DNA of 64,000 nucleotides from a virus, in the IMG/VR virus record IMGVR_UViG_3300030508_000015, positions 1 to 64,000 of that record. The stretch is one strand, 5' to 3'. Under the pieces are notes generated by a model. It was given only the letters and a program-made list of their open reading frames with translations, was not told the DNA's origin and made no database searches. The number at the start of each line of letters is the position of its first letter. Position 1 is the first letter of the stretch. The translations under genes and the position numbers were made by a program. Positions 9,195-18,821 of this stretch are shown in pieces.

Positions 9195-11382
9195 TTATCC
9201 AAAGAACACCAAGTATACCTATGGAATTACTATAGTTAGAATTCACTCTAGCTATTCTGAAGTTTACATATGACCCTCCTGAGAACGCAGAGGCTGGAAT
9301 AGTGAAATAAGGATTATTGTTTGAATCAGTATAAATAGTAGTCTGAGTTAAACTAGGGAATAGTGAACCAGGTATACTTACATTAGATAATACTGTAGCA
9401 CTTGATATGGAAGAGGTATTATAGCTTACTGCATATTCAAATGTAAAGGCAGCCGTACCAGAACCAACCGTATTATTATCAGTAAAGCATACTAATTGAA
9501 TAGAGATTGGCGTATTACTTGGTATAGTAGCAGGCACCATAAACTTGCCTACAAACCCCAGCTTTTGATTAACTATAGGATTCTTTAGTCTAAGATATGC
9601 ATTAAGTCCTTTATATATAAAATCTGCCTCTTCTGGCTCAATATCGGCAACTTCTCCGGTTAATGAGAAATTACTAAGTGAAAGGACTAATTGACCTGGT
9701 ATATTCTGCGTAACTACTAATCCAGGTCCTACCACTACACTATTTATTACTGGTGCAGTTTGTGTAGTAGTTAATCCAGTAGAAGTATTATAAGCTATAC
9801 TTTGTAGTGCAGTTCCATTACCAGTACTTCCTATATTAGTAATAGGAAGTTGTAGCTGTATATTTAAATTCCCTACCGTAGCAGGTTGACCGGCAGGATT
9901 AGTTATGGTTAAAGCTGAGTTAGTCGGTGTTAGACTAGTAACTACACTATCACTAAAGTTAGGATTAAGCTTGGTTATAAGCAATTGCAAATCTACTGGA
10001 CCTGGACTTCCTGACCAAGGTACATAATTGATTTGATTTTGAGTCCACCATAATCCATTCTCATCTATAATATAAGCTCCGTTAGGGTGGTCAGTATCAT
10101 TTAAGGTCTGTAATATACCATTCATGAAAACCATGGTATAAGCTACTGGATAAGCTGGTAAAGCATTCAACAATTCCAAAGCATTATCTTTTTGCAGAGC
10201 TGTCAAATAATAGGGTTGAGTATTATCTTCTGTAGTTGCAATAATTACTGCAGCAGTAGGAAGATTATAATAGAATTGAGCATTAGTAGGCGGTGTGATT
10301 AATAGTACTGATTGAGCATCTGAAGCATTAACCCAACCTACTTTATTAGTCATGTCAGTAGTAGCATTTGGATTATGAATAATAGTCCAAACATTAGTAT
10401 TAACTGAGGTTGTAAGCCAGGCTAGTTGGGGAGGAGCACCAATAGCTTCAATAGTATAGTTTAGATTAGTAGTTGTATTATTCCATACCATCACTGCTCC
10501 GTTATTAGTATTGGGAGAACCGGTTAGTACCCAAGCTAGTTGGGGTGGGTTATTGACACAGCTAATAGTATAATTAAGTCCATTAGTAGGATCGGTCCAG
10601 ATTAAACCTGCTCCATTATTGTTAGCATTAATAGCAGTAGCGGTAACAACCCAGGCTAGTTGGGGTGGGTTATTAACACTACTAATAGTATAATTAAGAC
10701 CAGTAGTAGTATTATGCCATACAAATAAAGAACCATTGTCAGCACTAGGTAATGACGGTGTACCAGCTACTAGAGGAGGGACTTCTATTCTATAATTAAA
10801 ATATAGTTGATTTAAAGAATCAATGTTAGGAGCTAGTACCAGGCTTTCTGAACCAATATAATAACCTACAAATATACCAGCACCACTAGGATAGATGGTT
10901 AATTTACCAGGCTCATTACTAGAGAGATAAAGTGGTCCAGGTTGTAAAGTCCCTTCAGCTAAACTTGCAGTATCTAGTACCTGACTAAAATCAATACCAC
11001 TTATCAATCCTCTTACATAAATATCACCATATACTACAGGACCGGTTTGCCCTTCATATATATCATCTACTATACCAAATATAAAGGCAGAGGTAGCAGG
11101 AATTAGATGACCGGTACTATCAGGTGAATATCCAGCTTGCGCAGGATATAAGACTGCCTGCCCACTAGAGTTATTAAAGTAAACTGGTGTGCCTGGAGCT
11201 AGGTTACCATAAATAGGTTGGTTATAACTGATTAATACAGTCTTATCTGACTTATTATTCAGCATTTCAAATAGATATTGATCTCTATTAGCTAGTGCAG
11301 TAACTACAGGATTAACCGTAGCTTGATTCAATATACTAACACCGTCTGTAAATAACGGCACATTTGCAGTCCATGTACTCAT
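9187..11382 (-). CDS. Tail fibre / baseplate appendage protein, 731 aa, with internal repeats
   Basis: N-terminus WTANVPLFTDGVSILNQATVNPVVTALANRDQ is typical of phage fibre proteins that anchor to the baseplate. Residues about 213-325 hold three tandem repeats of about 40 residues around GLNYTIxxVNNPPQLAWV. A helical or loop region and a C-terminal beta domain (IEPEEADFIYKGLNAYLRL to the end) follow. No enzyme motif seen. It lies between the baseplate genes and the RxYP paralogues, so it may connect them. Start ATG 11382 lies 3 nt after the upstream stop. Confidence 0.65.
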   Translation of the reverse strand: MSTWTANVPLFTDGVSILNQATVNPVVTALANRDQYLFEMLNNKSDKTVLISYNQPIYGNLAPGTPVYFNNSSGQAVLYPAQAGYSPDSTGHLIPATSAFIFGIVDDIYEGQTGPVVYGDIYVRGLISGIDFSQVLDTASLAEGTLQPGPLYLSSNEPGKLTIYPSGAGIFVGYYIGSESLVLAPNIDSLNQLYFNYRIEVPPLVAGTPSLPSADNGSLFVWHNTTTGLNYTISSVNNPPQLAWVVTATAINANNNGAGLIWTDPTNGLNYTISCVNNPPQLAWVLTGSPNTNNGAVMVWNNTTTNLNYTIEAIGAPPQLAWLTTSVNTNVWTIIHNPNATTDMTNKVGWVNASDAQSVLLITPPTNAQFYYNLPTAAVIIATTEDNTQPYYLTALQKDNALELLNALPAYPVAYTMVFMNGILQTLNDTDHPNGAYIIDENGLWWTQNQINYVPWSGSPGPVDLQLLITKLNPNFSDSVVTSLTPTNSALTITNPAGQPATVGNLNIQLQLPITNIGSTGNGTALQSIAYNTSTGLTTTQTAPVINSVVVGPGLVVTQNIPGQLVLSLSNFSLTGEVADIEPEEADFIYKGLNAYLRLKNPIVNQKLGFVGKFMVPATIPSNTPISIQLVCFTDNNTVGSGTAAFTFEYAVSYNTSSISSATVLSNVSIPGSLFPSLTQTTIYTDSNNNPYFTIPASAFSGGSYVNFRIARVNSNYSNSIGILGVLWIIA
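10408..10745 (-). repeat. Three tandem ~115-125 bp coding repeats
   Basis: On the + strand the string GCTAGTTGGGGTGGGTTATT or a close variant appears near 10650, 10530 and 10420. It encodes the PPQLAW repeats of the 731-aa fibre protein. The near-identity suggests recent duplication or unequal recombination. Confidence 0.75.
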
Positions 11383-11385
11383 ATT

Positions 11386-11910
11386 TTAAGAAGCACGAAA
11401 AGTTAATCCCCAAGTAATTACTAATCCTTGAGTACTATTATATGTAATAGGGCTAAAAGCAATTCTAGAAAATAGCTTATCACCAGAAGAGCTACTCGGA
11501 ACACTAGCATTGACAAGACCCAAACTAGTAATAAAATTTCCATTAGGTATTGTAGAACCTGTAATATACACACTAAAATAGACCAGATTTGATGTATAAC
11601 CTGCTTCATTTGAATAGTTGGGTGAAAATGTTAATGGTATTCTAGTAAATGTACTACCAAAACTAGTTACCGTATCATTGACTGTTACTGTAGGAATAGC
11701 CCCTACATTATCATTAGCTACATACATATGAGTAATACCAGTATTAGGTAATCCACTCAATGCTTTGGCTGTAATGTCTGCTCCACCTAAAACAATAGTG
11801 TTCTGTTGTTCAAGTATCAGTTCTTTACTACCTTCAGGATTAACACGCCATATCCGAACTCTACCAAATGCATCTTTATTTACAGTATAGGCTTTATCTA
11901 AATAGTCCAT
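11386..11910 (-). CDS. Tail-associated structural protein, 174 aa
   Basis: N-terminus MDYLDKAYTVNKDAFGRVRI followed by WRVNPEGSKELILEQQN, then a beta-rich body with MYVANDN and a C-terminal strand WGLTFRAS. This short beta-rich type often sits beside fibre genes and may be a fibre base or collar; I do not recognise a named family. It has its own promoter-like sequence (11918-11946) directed at its ATG. Confidence 0.55.
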   Translation of the reverse strand: MDYLDKAYTVNKDAFGRVRIWRVNPEGSKELILEQQNTIVLGGADITAKALSGLPNTGITHMYVANDNVGAIPTVTVNDTVTSFGSTFTRIPLTFSPNYSNEAGYTSNLVYFSVYITGSTIPNGNFITSLGLVNASVPSSSSGDKLFSRIAFSPITYNSTQGLVITWGLTFRAS

Positions 11911-11917
11911 AATAATG

Positions 11918-11946
11918 ATAATAACAGTTTTATTCTAGCATCTCAA
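11918..11946 (-). promoter_or_regulatory. Sigma70-like promoter, near-leaderless
   Basis: Minus strand TTGAGA (11946-11941), 17-nt spacer, TATTAT (11923-11918), 7 nt to ATG 11910. The -35 5' end is 36 nt before the start codon, as at other such sites here. Confidence 0.5.
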
Positions 11947-11950
11947 TGTT

Positions 11951-13621
11951 TTAAGATGCAATAGTTAAGCTCACACCAGTAATTGGTGAAATAGGATTAG
12001 TTACAATAACCCGGCTCGGACTCATATCTTTAATCAGCAATCCTGAACCTGAGTTAAATGATACTAAATCGTTAGTCTTTTGTAGTGGTTGATAAGTCCT
12101 CATTCCATCATCGATCACTTCAGTATTCATCTGGTAAATTTCATCTCCAACATTACCAATATCACATAAAACTATCAAGAATATATTAGGAGGCAGCATA
12201 TCCTTTACTGCTTCGAAATATTGTTGAAATGCTGCAACTTGGTCAGTAGTAAAGAACTTTATCCTTAATAGAGCGGCACAACTCTTTAATATGCAATTAA
12301 ATATGAAATTTACTGGATTAATTACATTAACTGGATTTGAATTGGATAGAGGTGGGGATATTTGAGTATTAACCAAGTTTAAAAATGCTGTATTTTTTAA
12401 TGATGCTTGATAGTTAGCTACGTCAGTTGGATTGCCTATTACTGGGAAGATAGGAAATCCATTATTATCCAAAGAGATTGGTTCCAGATCATTATTGAAT
12501 TGAACTGAATAATTAGCAGAGACTAATATCATACTAGCAGGTAATACTAAAGGAACCAGAGATAATCCAGTAACAGGTACTAATAATCCTGATTGATGTG
12601 TAGGGTCAATTACATATCTAGTTGTAGGCGTAGATATATTAATACCTAATTGTGTCTGCCACCAATTAGCAGTATTTACTTCATCATATACTTCTACTAC
12701 TTCTACTGGAACATCACCTATATTCAATACAGAACTTACAATTATACCAGGTTTGATGGTATATGTATTTGGATATCTATAAGCTCCAGTATTAGTTACA
12801 AATACATTATATCCATTATCACTTAATATGGATTGGATAGTTGATTGCTGAGTAATGACCGGCAAGCCTAGACTACTAAGAGCAATTGCTTTTAGATCAT
12901 TTATGGTAGGTCCATTAGTAAACATTTGTACTACACTTGCTAATACTTGTTTACCTAGTTCTGAATGAGGGACATCAAGGCCGAATAAATAACCTATATT
13001 GTATTTTAAACTCTCACTATCTATGGCCGCATTATAACACCATAGAGTAAGTAATCTATCTCCAGAATCTGTACCGTCAGAATTATAGATGATAGTTGGA
13101 GTTACCCCAGGTATGGTAAAAGGGTTTCCATAAAAGAATAACCTTTCATTTATTAATTGAAAGTTCTGACCATTAACCCATACATAGTTAGGATTGATTA
13201 TCTGATCTACTATAATAGAAGTTAACATCAAGCTATTAGGTAGAATTACACTATAAACATTGGTATCTTCAGGTATGGGGGCTCCGAATAAATACGGATT
13301 CCCCATCACTTCAGCTCCAAACAATACATTTTCACCAAATAATAAGGTGTTATTATCCATTGCCGATAAATATATGTAAATAGGATACCAATTTTGATGA
13401 TCAAATATACTTATCTGTTTACTACTATAACTATTAATCAATTCAAGCATGTTAGTATATGCTTGTTGTGCTGCCGCTGCTTGCCCAGAAGTCAACCCAG
13501 TAATAACTTGTTGCTCACTAAATACTCGCTGCCAGAAATAGCCTAGAGAATTGAACAAATATCTACTATCGGTAGCATTGTTACCAGGATAAATATCTTG
13601 ATTGTAACTTAAGAAGCTCAT
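11951..13621 (-). CDS. Baseplate-associated structural protein, 556 aa
   Basis: Translationally coupled (4-nt overlap) to the baseplate J-like gene. N-terminus MSFLSYNQDIYPGNNATDSR, then a helical region with GLTSGQAAAAQQAYTNM and a mixed beta/alpha body without recognisable catalytic motifs. Conserved order directly after baseplate J suggests a wedge or peripheral baseplate component. Family not recognised with certainty. Confidence 0.6.
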   Translation of the reverse strand: MSFLSYNQDIYPGNNATDSRYLFNSLGYFWQRVFSEQQVITGLTSGQAAAAQQAYTNMLELINSYSSKQISIFDHQNWYPIYIYLSAMDNNTLLFGENVLFGAEVMGNPYLFGAPIPEDTNVYSVILPNSLMLTSIIVDQIINPNYVWVNGQNFQLINERLFFYGNPFTIPGVTPTIIYNSDGTDSGDRLLTLWCYNAAIDSESLKYNIGYLFGLDVPHSELGKQVLASVVQMFTNGPTINDLKAIALSSLGLPVITQQSTIQSILSDNGYNVFVTNTGAYRYPNTYTIKPGIIVSSVLNIGDVPVEVVEVYDEVNTANWWQTQLGINISTPTTRYVIDPTHQSGLLVPVTGLSLVPLVLPASMILVSANYSVQFNNDLEPISLDNNGFPIFPVIGNPTDVANYQASLKNTAFLNLVNTQISPPLSNSNPVNVINPVNFIFNCILKSCAALLRIKFFTTDQVAAFQQYFEAVKDMLPPNIFLIVLCDIGNVGDEIYQMNTEVIDDGMRTYQPLQKTNDLVSFNSGSGLLIKDMSPSRVIVTNPISPITGVSLTIAS

Positions 13622-15192
13622 TTAACAGTTATATTAATATTTTGTGTCCCAGAATCATTATAATAGCTTAAGAAGAACATTGTATTTGCTGGAGAGACAC
13701 CATATTGAGTTAATGTAGTAGGTATCTCTAAGAAGTCATTTCCTTCAATTATAATATTTTCATCAGTAGCGTTTTGATTTGCATCATAAGGAGCTAGTAT
13801 TTGTCCATTTAACAATATAGGTAAATCTACTCTAGCTATATTAAACTGATGACAAATACTGACTATTTGACTTACTGCTACTGAACTTCCGATAGGCAGG
13901 CTATTGACATAATTAAATATGGCAGATTGGATAGCAGATACATTAATTACATCAGTTACATTATTTCTTACAATAGAAATAGACATGCTAACATTACAAG
14001 GAATAATACCTTTAGCTAGATAATCGGTACAAGGAATCCTATTATTATTGTTTAAAAACAGTGCTTGGGTAGGACTTAGATTAAATGGAGCAATAGCTGT
14101 TATATTGAATGTAAACGGCTGACTCATTACAGGAGGTACATAAGTAATAGCTAAAGTTGCGGTCTGATAAATGGAATATCTAGCTTGAGCAGGTGTGGTT
14201 ATCTGACTAGGAGTAGTATTATCATAACCATAAGTAACTGTAAATGGTAAATAAGCTAAGTTTGTAGCTGCTGCATCCTGTACATTAACTATTCTATAAA
14301 ATCCAGGAGCTTGAGTAGCTGGAATAGTAACATCCCAGACTGCATTGATTGAATCATAAGAACCAACTATTTGGAAGCTTGTTTGTGGAATAGTAATGTC
14401 ATTTTTAACATATACATCTACACAACCAGGTACTTTTATATTTAGAAGGTTATTTTGACTTCTTATATTTACTGGAGAAGTTGTATCTGCTAAATATGCC
14501 CCTCTAAAGCTGGGATATAACTGAGTTAATTGATTATTAATACTAGCAGCAGTTAATAGATTTGTTGTAGCCAGCCCAGTTCTGAATCTAGTAATAAGTT
14601 GTTGGTCTGTTTCTTGATTAATACCTTGTGAGAAAGTGCCATAAGCCACTGAATTTACATAGTTTGGAATAGCACTAGTAGCATTTAGTATGAATGGAGC
14701 TAGATTAGATACTGCAGTTTGAATACCTATCGTAGTAGCATAAACAGGTATGATAAAGTAATACAAACCATTTTGAAGTATGAATGAACCAGAATTTAAG
14801 GTTATCGGACTAGTAGTTTGATAAGTATAGCCTAGAGCTGGTTGGGTAAACGAAGTCCCACTAGGTAAAACATAAGTGTTGGCATTTTGTGCAGAAGTGA
14901 ATACTTTAATATTACCAGCAGCTGCCGCTCCTTGAATTCTAGTTACATTATAATTACTAGCAATTTGATCTATTATAGAGCTGTAAGTAGGTGTTAAGCT
15001 ATTGATGACTTGACTAATAGCTTGTTCTGTAGATATAGCATCAATATCATTATATACCTGATTCTGTATTTGAGATTCCAAACCTAGTATTAGCTCACTA
15101 AATACTGAACCTGGAGATAAATCAAGAGTAGGTGCTGATGATTGTATAAATGCAGTCAATCTAGCTAAAGTCTGGGCAATTGTTTCTGACAT
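13618..15192 (-). CDS. Baseplate J-like wedge protein, 524 aa
   Basis: The N-terminus has LTAFIQSSAPTLDLSPGS, a common baseplate J opening (x-G-S-x-x-x-x-L), followed by a helix pair. GINQETDQQLITRFR near residue 195 matches the conserved ExDxxLxxRxx element of Mu gp47 / P2 gpJ / T4 gp6-type proteins. GSSVAVSQIVSICHQFNIARV near residue 440 resembles the conserved C-terminal strand-helix. These proteins form the inner baseplate wedge ring. Flanked by a gp25-like gene upstream and the 556-aa protein downstream. Confidence 0.85.
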   Translation of the reverse strand: MSETIAQTLARLTAFIQSSAPTLDLSPGSVFSELILGLESQIQNQVYNDIDAISTEQAISQVINSLTPTYSSIIDQIASNYNVTRIQGAAAAGNIKVFTSAQNANTYVLPSGTSFTQPALGYTYQTTSPITLNSGSFILQNGLYYFIIPVYATTIGIQTAVSNLAPFILNATSAIPNYVNSVAYGTFSQGINQETDQQLITRFRTGLATTNLLTAASINNQLTQLYPSFRGAYLADTTSPVNIRSQNNLLNIKVPGCVDVYVKNDITIPQTSFQIVGSYDSINAVWDVTIPATQAPGFYRIVNVQDAAATNLAYLPFTVTYGYDNTTPSQITTPAQARYSIYQTATLAITYVPPVMSQPFTFNITAIAPFNLSPTQALFLNNNNRIPCTDYLAKGIIPCNVSMSISIVRNNVTDVINVSAIQSAIFNYVNSLPIGSSVAVSQIVSICHQFNIARVDLPILLNGQILAPYDANQNATDENIIIEGNDFLEIPTTLTQYGVSPANTMFFLSYYNDSGTQNINITVK

Positions 15193-15195
15193 AAA

Positions 15196-15639
15196 TTAAA
15201 GTGGTAAAGGTAATAAAACTGTAACTGTGGTACCTGCTTGAGTAGTTAAAGTCATGGAATAATTTACATATGTCCCAGTACTGGTCACGTTATTTAGTTG
15301 CACTGTGCTTAACTGTTCATCCAAGAATAAAGAGGGTGTTTGACTATTCTGATAACTCTTAAAGTTTTGAATAACAATAGCATTATAGTTGTTAAATAAA
15401 TTCTTGGCAGTCTGTATATTATTACTGGATAACCCTATCAAATCTTCAACAAATCCTGAATTTATAAGACTTATAATATAACGTTGTATTAACTTTTGTA
15501 CCCCAGCTATATATTGAGTAGGATAGCCAAATGAATAAGTAATATTCTGAGTAGCGGTACTTAATGGATTTAAAGTACCAGAAATATACATATCAACTAG
15601 TCTACCACTATAATCTACTGATGTTCCTGAGACTGGCAT
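15196..15639 (-). CDS. Probable gp25-like baseplate wedge protein, 147 aa
   Basis: Small protein directly before baseplate J, the position of gp25/gpW in contractile phages. The pattern GVQKLIQRYIISLINSGFVE followed by a C-terminal strand pair (TQAGTTVTVLLPLPL) fits the gp25 plan of a central helix then two strands, but the classical EPR motif is not evident. Assignment relies mostly on synteny and size. Confidence 0.5.
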   Translation of the reverse strand: MPVSGTSVDYSGRLVDMYISGTLNPLSTATQNITYSFGYPTQYIAGVQKLIQRYIISLINSGFVEDLIGLSSNNIQTAKNLFNNYNAIVIQNFKSYQNSQTPSLFLDEQLSTVQLNNVTSTGTYVNYSMTLTTQAGTTVTVLLPLPL

Positions 15640-16052
15640 TAAGTACCTTTCATTATTGCTTGTAACAAATTATATCTACCTAAACTTATTGCTATGGATG
15701 TTGAGGTTCTAATATCTTTATTCTCAATATCATCCCGATAATTTCTCAGCCTAGGTTGATGTCTATACACCATTGATTTAGCTAGACTATATATATTATC
15801 TGCTTCTAGTTGTAGTTGGGCTACTGGTACATTGGTTAATGTTTTAGCTTGTGCCACAGCTGCTACTTGGGCATCAAATGCTTTATTAGGGACACTTGAA
15901 TCAAAATAAGTATCTATATTGCTTGGTGTAAGTATATCAGTTATTCCTAGTAAACACCACTGTCTTTCAGTAGGATCAGTATACATTGAAGTATATGTAT
16001 CACTTAACCAAGTTCTAATAGATTCTGCTAATTGTGTATATGTTTGAGGCAT
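15639..16052 (-). CDS. Hypothetical baseplate-region protein, 137 aa
   Basis: Mostly helical: QLAESIRTWLSDTYTSMYTD, then NKAFDAQVAAVAQAKTL and a basic segment (YRHQPRLRNYRDDIENKD). Overlaps the neighbour's start by one base and the sigma-factor stop by one base. It could be an adaptor between hub and wedge. No family recognised. Confidence 0.55.
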   Translation of the reverse strand: MPQTYTQLAESIRTWLSDTYTSMYTDPTERQWCLLGITDILTPSNIDTYFDSSVPNKAFDAQVAAVAQAKTLTNVPVAQLQLEADNIYSLAKSMVYRHQPRLRNYRDDIENKDIRTSTSIAISLGRYNLLQAIMKGT

Positions 16053-16693
16053 TATTCATCATCCTCCCAACCAGATTTAACTTTATCTCCTATAACTTTT
16101 ACCCTACTTATTACAGTATTGGTAGAGATATTCAATTTTTTAGCTATCTCTTCGTTATTTAATGTAGGTTTATTATTAAAACCAGTTTTATATTCAAATA
16201 TTACTCTATCTAAATCTGATAAATCATGGTATACAAAATGAAGCCAATCATCATTTTGATTAGTTAAAAAGACTGGAGTATGTGTTAAACTACTTAGATT
16301 AACTTCATTGGCTTTGTTTTGTTTTATCTTATTTACATGAACCAATGGTATATGTGTATACTCACTTACTTCCATAGCTGATGGTTCTCTACCTAATTCA
16401 TCTTTTAGATATAGTTCCGCCTCATTAATGTGCTGTGATTTAAATTGTTTATTTTCAGGCAATCTCACTGCAGCACCATATAAAGTTGATATTCTACTAA
16501 GCTTCTTCAATTGATTAGTAAGATGAGTACTGAATTTAATATTCTTAGAAGGATCAAATGACTCAGCTGCTTTATGAGCTAACTTATATGCCTCAGCCAA
16601 TACTACTTCATAAGGAATTAACTTACTATATTTTCCAGCTTCATATTTTATCATTTTATCGTAGTCAGCTAAAAGTTTTTTAATATCGTTCAT
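16052..16693 (-). CDS. Sigma70-family RNA polymerase sigma factor, 213 aa
   Basis: Residues about 45-85 (FDPSKNIKFSTHLTNQLKKL, then RLPENKQ) match sigma region 2 / early region 3 of FliA-WhiG-like sigmas. Residues 98-115 (ELGREPSAMEVSEYTHIP) match region 3. Residues about 157-205 (LSDLDRVIF, NEEIAKKLNISTNTVISRV) form a region 4 helix-turn-helix. It is embedded in the baseplate operon with 1-nt spacing or overlap on either side. A phage late sigma could redirect host or phage RNAP to late promoters. The acidic N-terminal region 1.1 is absent. Confidence 0.8.
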   Translation of the reverse strand: MNDIKKLLADYDKMIKYEAGKYSKLIPYEVVLAEAYKLAHKAAESFDPSKNIKFSTHLTNQLKKLSRISTLYGAAVRLPENKQFKSQHINEAELYLKDELGREPSAMEVSEYTHIPLVHVNKIKQNKANEVNLSSLTHTPVFLTNQNDDWLHFVYHDLSDLDRVIFEYKTGFNNKPTLNNEEIAKKLNISTNTVISRVKVIGDKVKSGWEDDE

Positions 16694-16694
16694 A

Positions 16695-18368
16695 TTAACT
16701 AGGAGATATATCAGTTACAAAATGGTTACAAAAATCCTGACTATTAGCATATGTATAATTATATAGAGGCACAGAAGTTAAGCCAGAACTAATTGATTTA
16801 CCAGGTCTTCCCCCGTTAAAGTTTACATTGGTTGATGCATTACCACTGCCAGGAGTTACTTGAAATGAATGACTTACTTCAGTTACGTAAAAGTGAACCC
16901 AAGTACCAGGATGATTAGTATATGCAGCCCCAGGAGCACCAGGAGTCCAATTATTGTTAAATGGCATTGATATCGAACCAACTCTATCGCCATACTTTAT
17001 TCTACAATATTCACCTTGAGCCCAGGCATTTAAGAATGATAAAATATTATCCCGTTCAGCCAGTATCTGGCTCTTATTAGCCATGAAATTATCAGTAGCT
17101 TCTTCAGTTTCCACTTTTTTAGTTATCAAATTATCTCCATTTTTTATATTTGTCTGAATAGCCATACTACCTTGAGTAACTATCCTACTAACGTATGATT
17201 CCGCTAACTGAGGTAGTGTTTTTACTACAATATTACCTAAGGTATTAGGAGCAGGATCTATATAATAACCATTTAATACATTAACCCCTCCAACTGCCCA
17301 AGTTCCTTGCAAACCTACTGTATCTGGTACTACATATACGCCTTTAATCGTATTCTCTCCATTATCATTAAAGTTAAAAGAATCATAATCAGCAGGGTAA
17401 GCCACATTTCTTTGTATTGACCTTTTATTGACTAGTAGTGAAGGATCTATAGTAACTTGTAGATATGCCGCTTCAGGAACAACAAAGGCAGTTTTATTAC
17501 CAACTACAAATGTCGAACCATATTGTCCTATAAAGCGTATCATTGAATTAAGTACTGTATCATCCAGACCAGACATGGCACTTATGATGGAACAGGCGAT
17601 GGTCGGACTACCAGCACTTAATAAGGTATTACTAGCTTGTAATACCTCATTTGAAGTATAACTTGTATTAATTTGATTTAAGAGATTCTTAACAACTGGT
17701 AATAGATTATTGGCATTTATTTGTTGGGCTTCGATAACCTTGCCTAAAGCATTTTGTATGTTTAAATAACTGTTAGCTACTTGTAGAACACCAGTAGTTG
17801 CTTGATATACTACTACAATTTTAAATAATTGAATAATAAATGGAATAATAGGTAATGTCAGGTCAGGTGTAAATTGTGGTCCACTAAATATGCCATATAA
17901 AGGTAAATCACTGGTCAAGAATTGAGTATTGGCTGAAGCTGGTCCAAATTGATTAGGTTCATAAGTTACTGGTTGTTGGACCGTAAACATATTAGCAGTA
18001 CCGGCGTTGAGTCCTAATATTCTAGGATAAATTTCATTCAACAATACAAACTTATGCTTGATTATTAAAGCCGAAGATAAGCTACCAGGATGTTGGGATA
18101 TATTAACACCATCCAACCAGCCATTAAATTGTAAGCAACCAGGATCATAGGATAACCCACCAGTCTTTATAGTTACCGTAAGATCTCTTCTACGGTAGTT
18201 ATCAAAGTCACAGAAAGTTTGCAGTCCTGATGGATCTACATCTACTTGAGCTACAGGCAACCTATTTATTCCATAAGATATAGAAGCTCCTAATACCTTT
18301 AAGTTTGGGATAATAGCAGTTATAATCGGGTCGGTGCTGCTCAAAGTTATCTGTACATTTGTATTCAT
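16695..18368 (-). CDS. Baseplate hub / gpD-like tail protein, 557 aa
   Basis: The N-terminus has LKVLGASISYGINRLPVAQV, typical of gp27/gpD-like hub domains that open with a strand pair and an 'xxRxPxAxV' turn. The C-terminal third carries GEYCRIKYGDRVGSIS and WVHFYVTEVSHSFQVTPG, matching the conserved hub barrel near the C-terminus. Hub proteins form the trimeric ring at the tube tip and hold the spike. Followed by the sigma gene 1 nt away. Confidence 0.7.
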   Translation of the reverse strand: MNTNVQITLSSTDPIITAIIPNLKVLGASISYGINRLPVAQVDVDPSGLQTFCDFDNYRRRDLTVTIKTGGLSYDPGCLQFNGWLDGVNISQHPGSLSSALIIKHKFVLLNEIYPRILGLNAGTANMFTVQQPVTYEPNQFGPASANTQFLTSDLPLYGIFSGPQFTPDLTLPIIPFIIQLFKIVVVYQATTGVLQVANSYLNIQNALGKVIEAQQINANNLLPVVKNLLNQINTSYTSNEVLQASNTLLSAGSPTIACSIISAMSGLDDTVLNSMIRFIGQYGSTFVVGNKTAFVVPEAAYLQVTIDPSLLVNKRSIQRNVAYPADYDSFNFNDNGENTIKGVYVVPDTVGLQGTWAVGGVNVLNGYYIDPAPNTLGNIVVKTLPQLAESYVSRIVTQGSMAIQTNIKNGDNLITKKVETEEATDNFMANKSQILAERDNILSFLNAWAQGEYCRIKYGDRVGSISMPFNNNWTPGAPGAAYTNHPGTWVHFYVTEVSHSFQVTPGSGNASTNVNFNGGRPGKSISSGLTSVPLYNYTYANSQDFCNHFVTDISPS

Positions 18369-18370
18369 CT

Positions 18371-18820
18371 TTAACCTAATTTATATGAATAATTACAGAT
18401 TAGCCCAGCCAATTTTTGCAAATTAGTAGTGCCATTTTCATATATATCCAAATATAAAGGATAGTTGGTATTGTAATTTAACATATTGGTAGTAGTTATA
18501 TTACCAATGACACTTGAAGCCACACTTATTAAATTTGGCGGAGTAGTTTGAAACACTGCTAAATCTTGTAATGTATAGGCTATTCTAGGATCTACTTGTT
18601 TAAAAACCTGATCTAATTTACAAGCAACTATTAACTGAGTATAAGCATTAGTTCTGGTAAGAATATCAGTCTCTGTATTGGATGGATACAATAAACTATA
18701 GAAGCTGCTTAATTGTGTAGGTAAAGTTATGGTTGTAAAGGTTGAATCAATATATTCTCCAGCTATATTAGTGGGAGTAATATTCATCAATCTAGTTCTA
18801 AAATTATTAATGTATGACAT
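18371..18820 (-). CDS. Hypothetical tail protein, 149 aa
   Basis: A small protein between tape-measure and hub genes with N-terminus MSYINNFRTRLMNITPTNI and a helical middle (RTNAYTQLIVACKLDQVFKQ). Position fits a tail-tip or hub-completion role. Family not recognised. Confidence 0.55.
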   Translation of the reverse strand: MSYINNFRTRLMNITPTNIAGEYIDSTFTTITLPTQLSSFYSLLYPSNTETDILTRTNAYTQLIVACKLDQVFKQVDPRIAYTLQDLAVFQTTPPNLISVASSVIGNITTTNMLNYNTNYPLYLDIYENGTTNLQKLAGLICNYSYKLG

Positions 18821-18821
18821 A

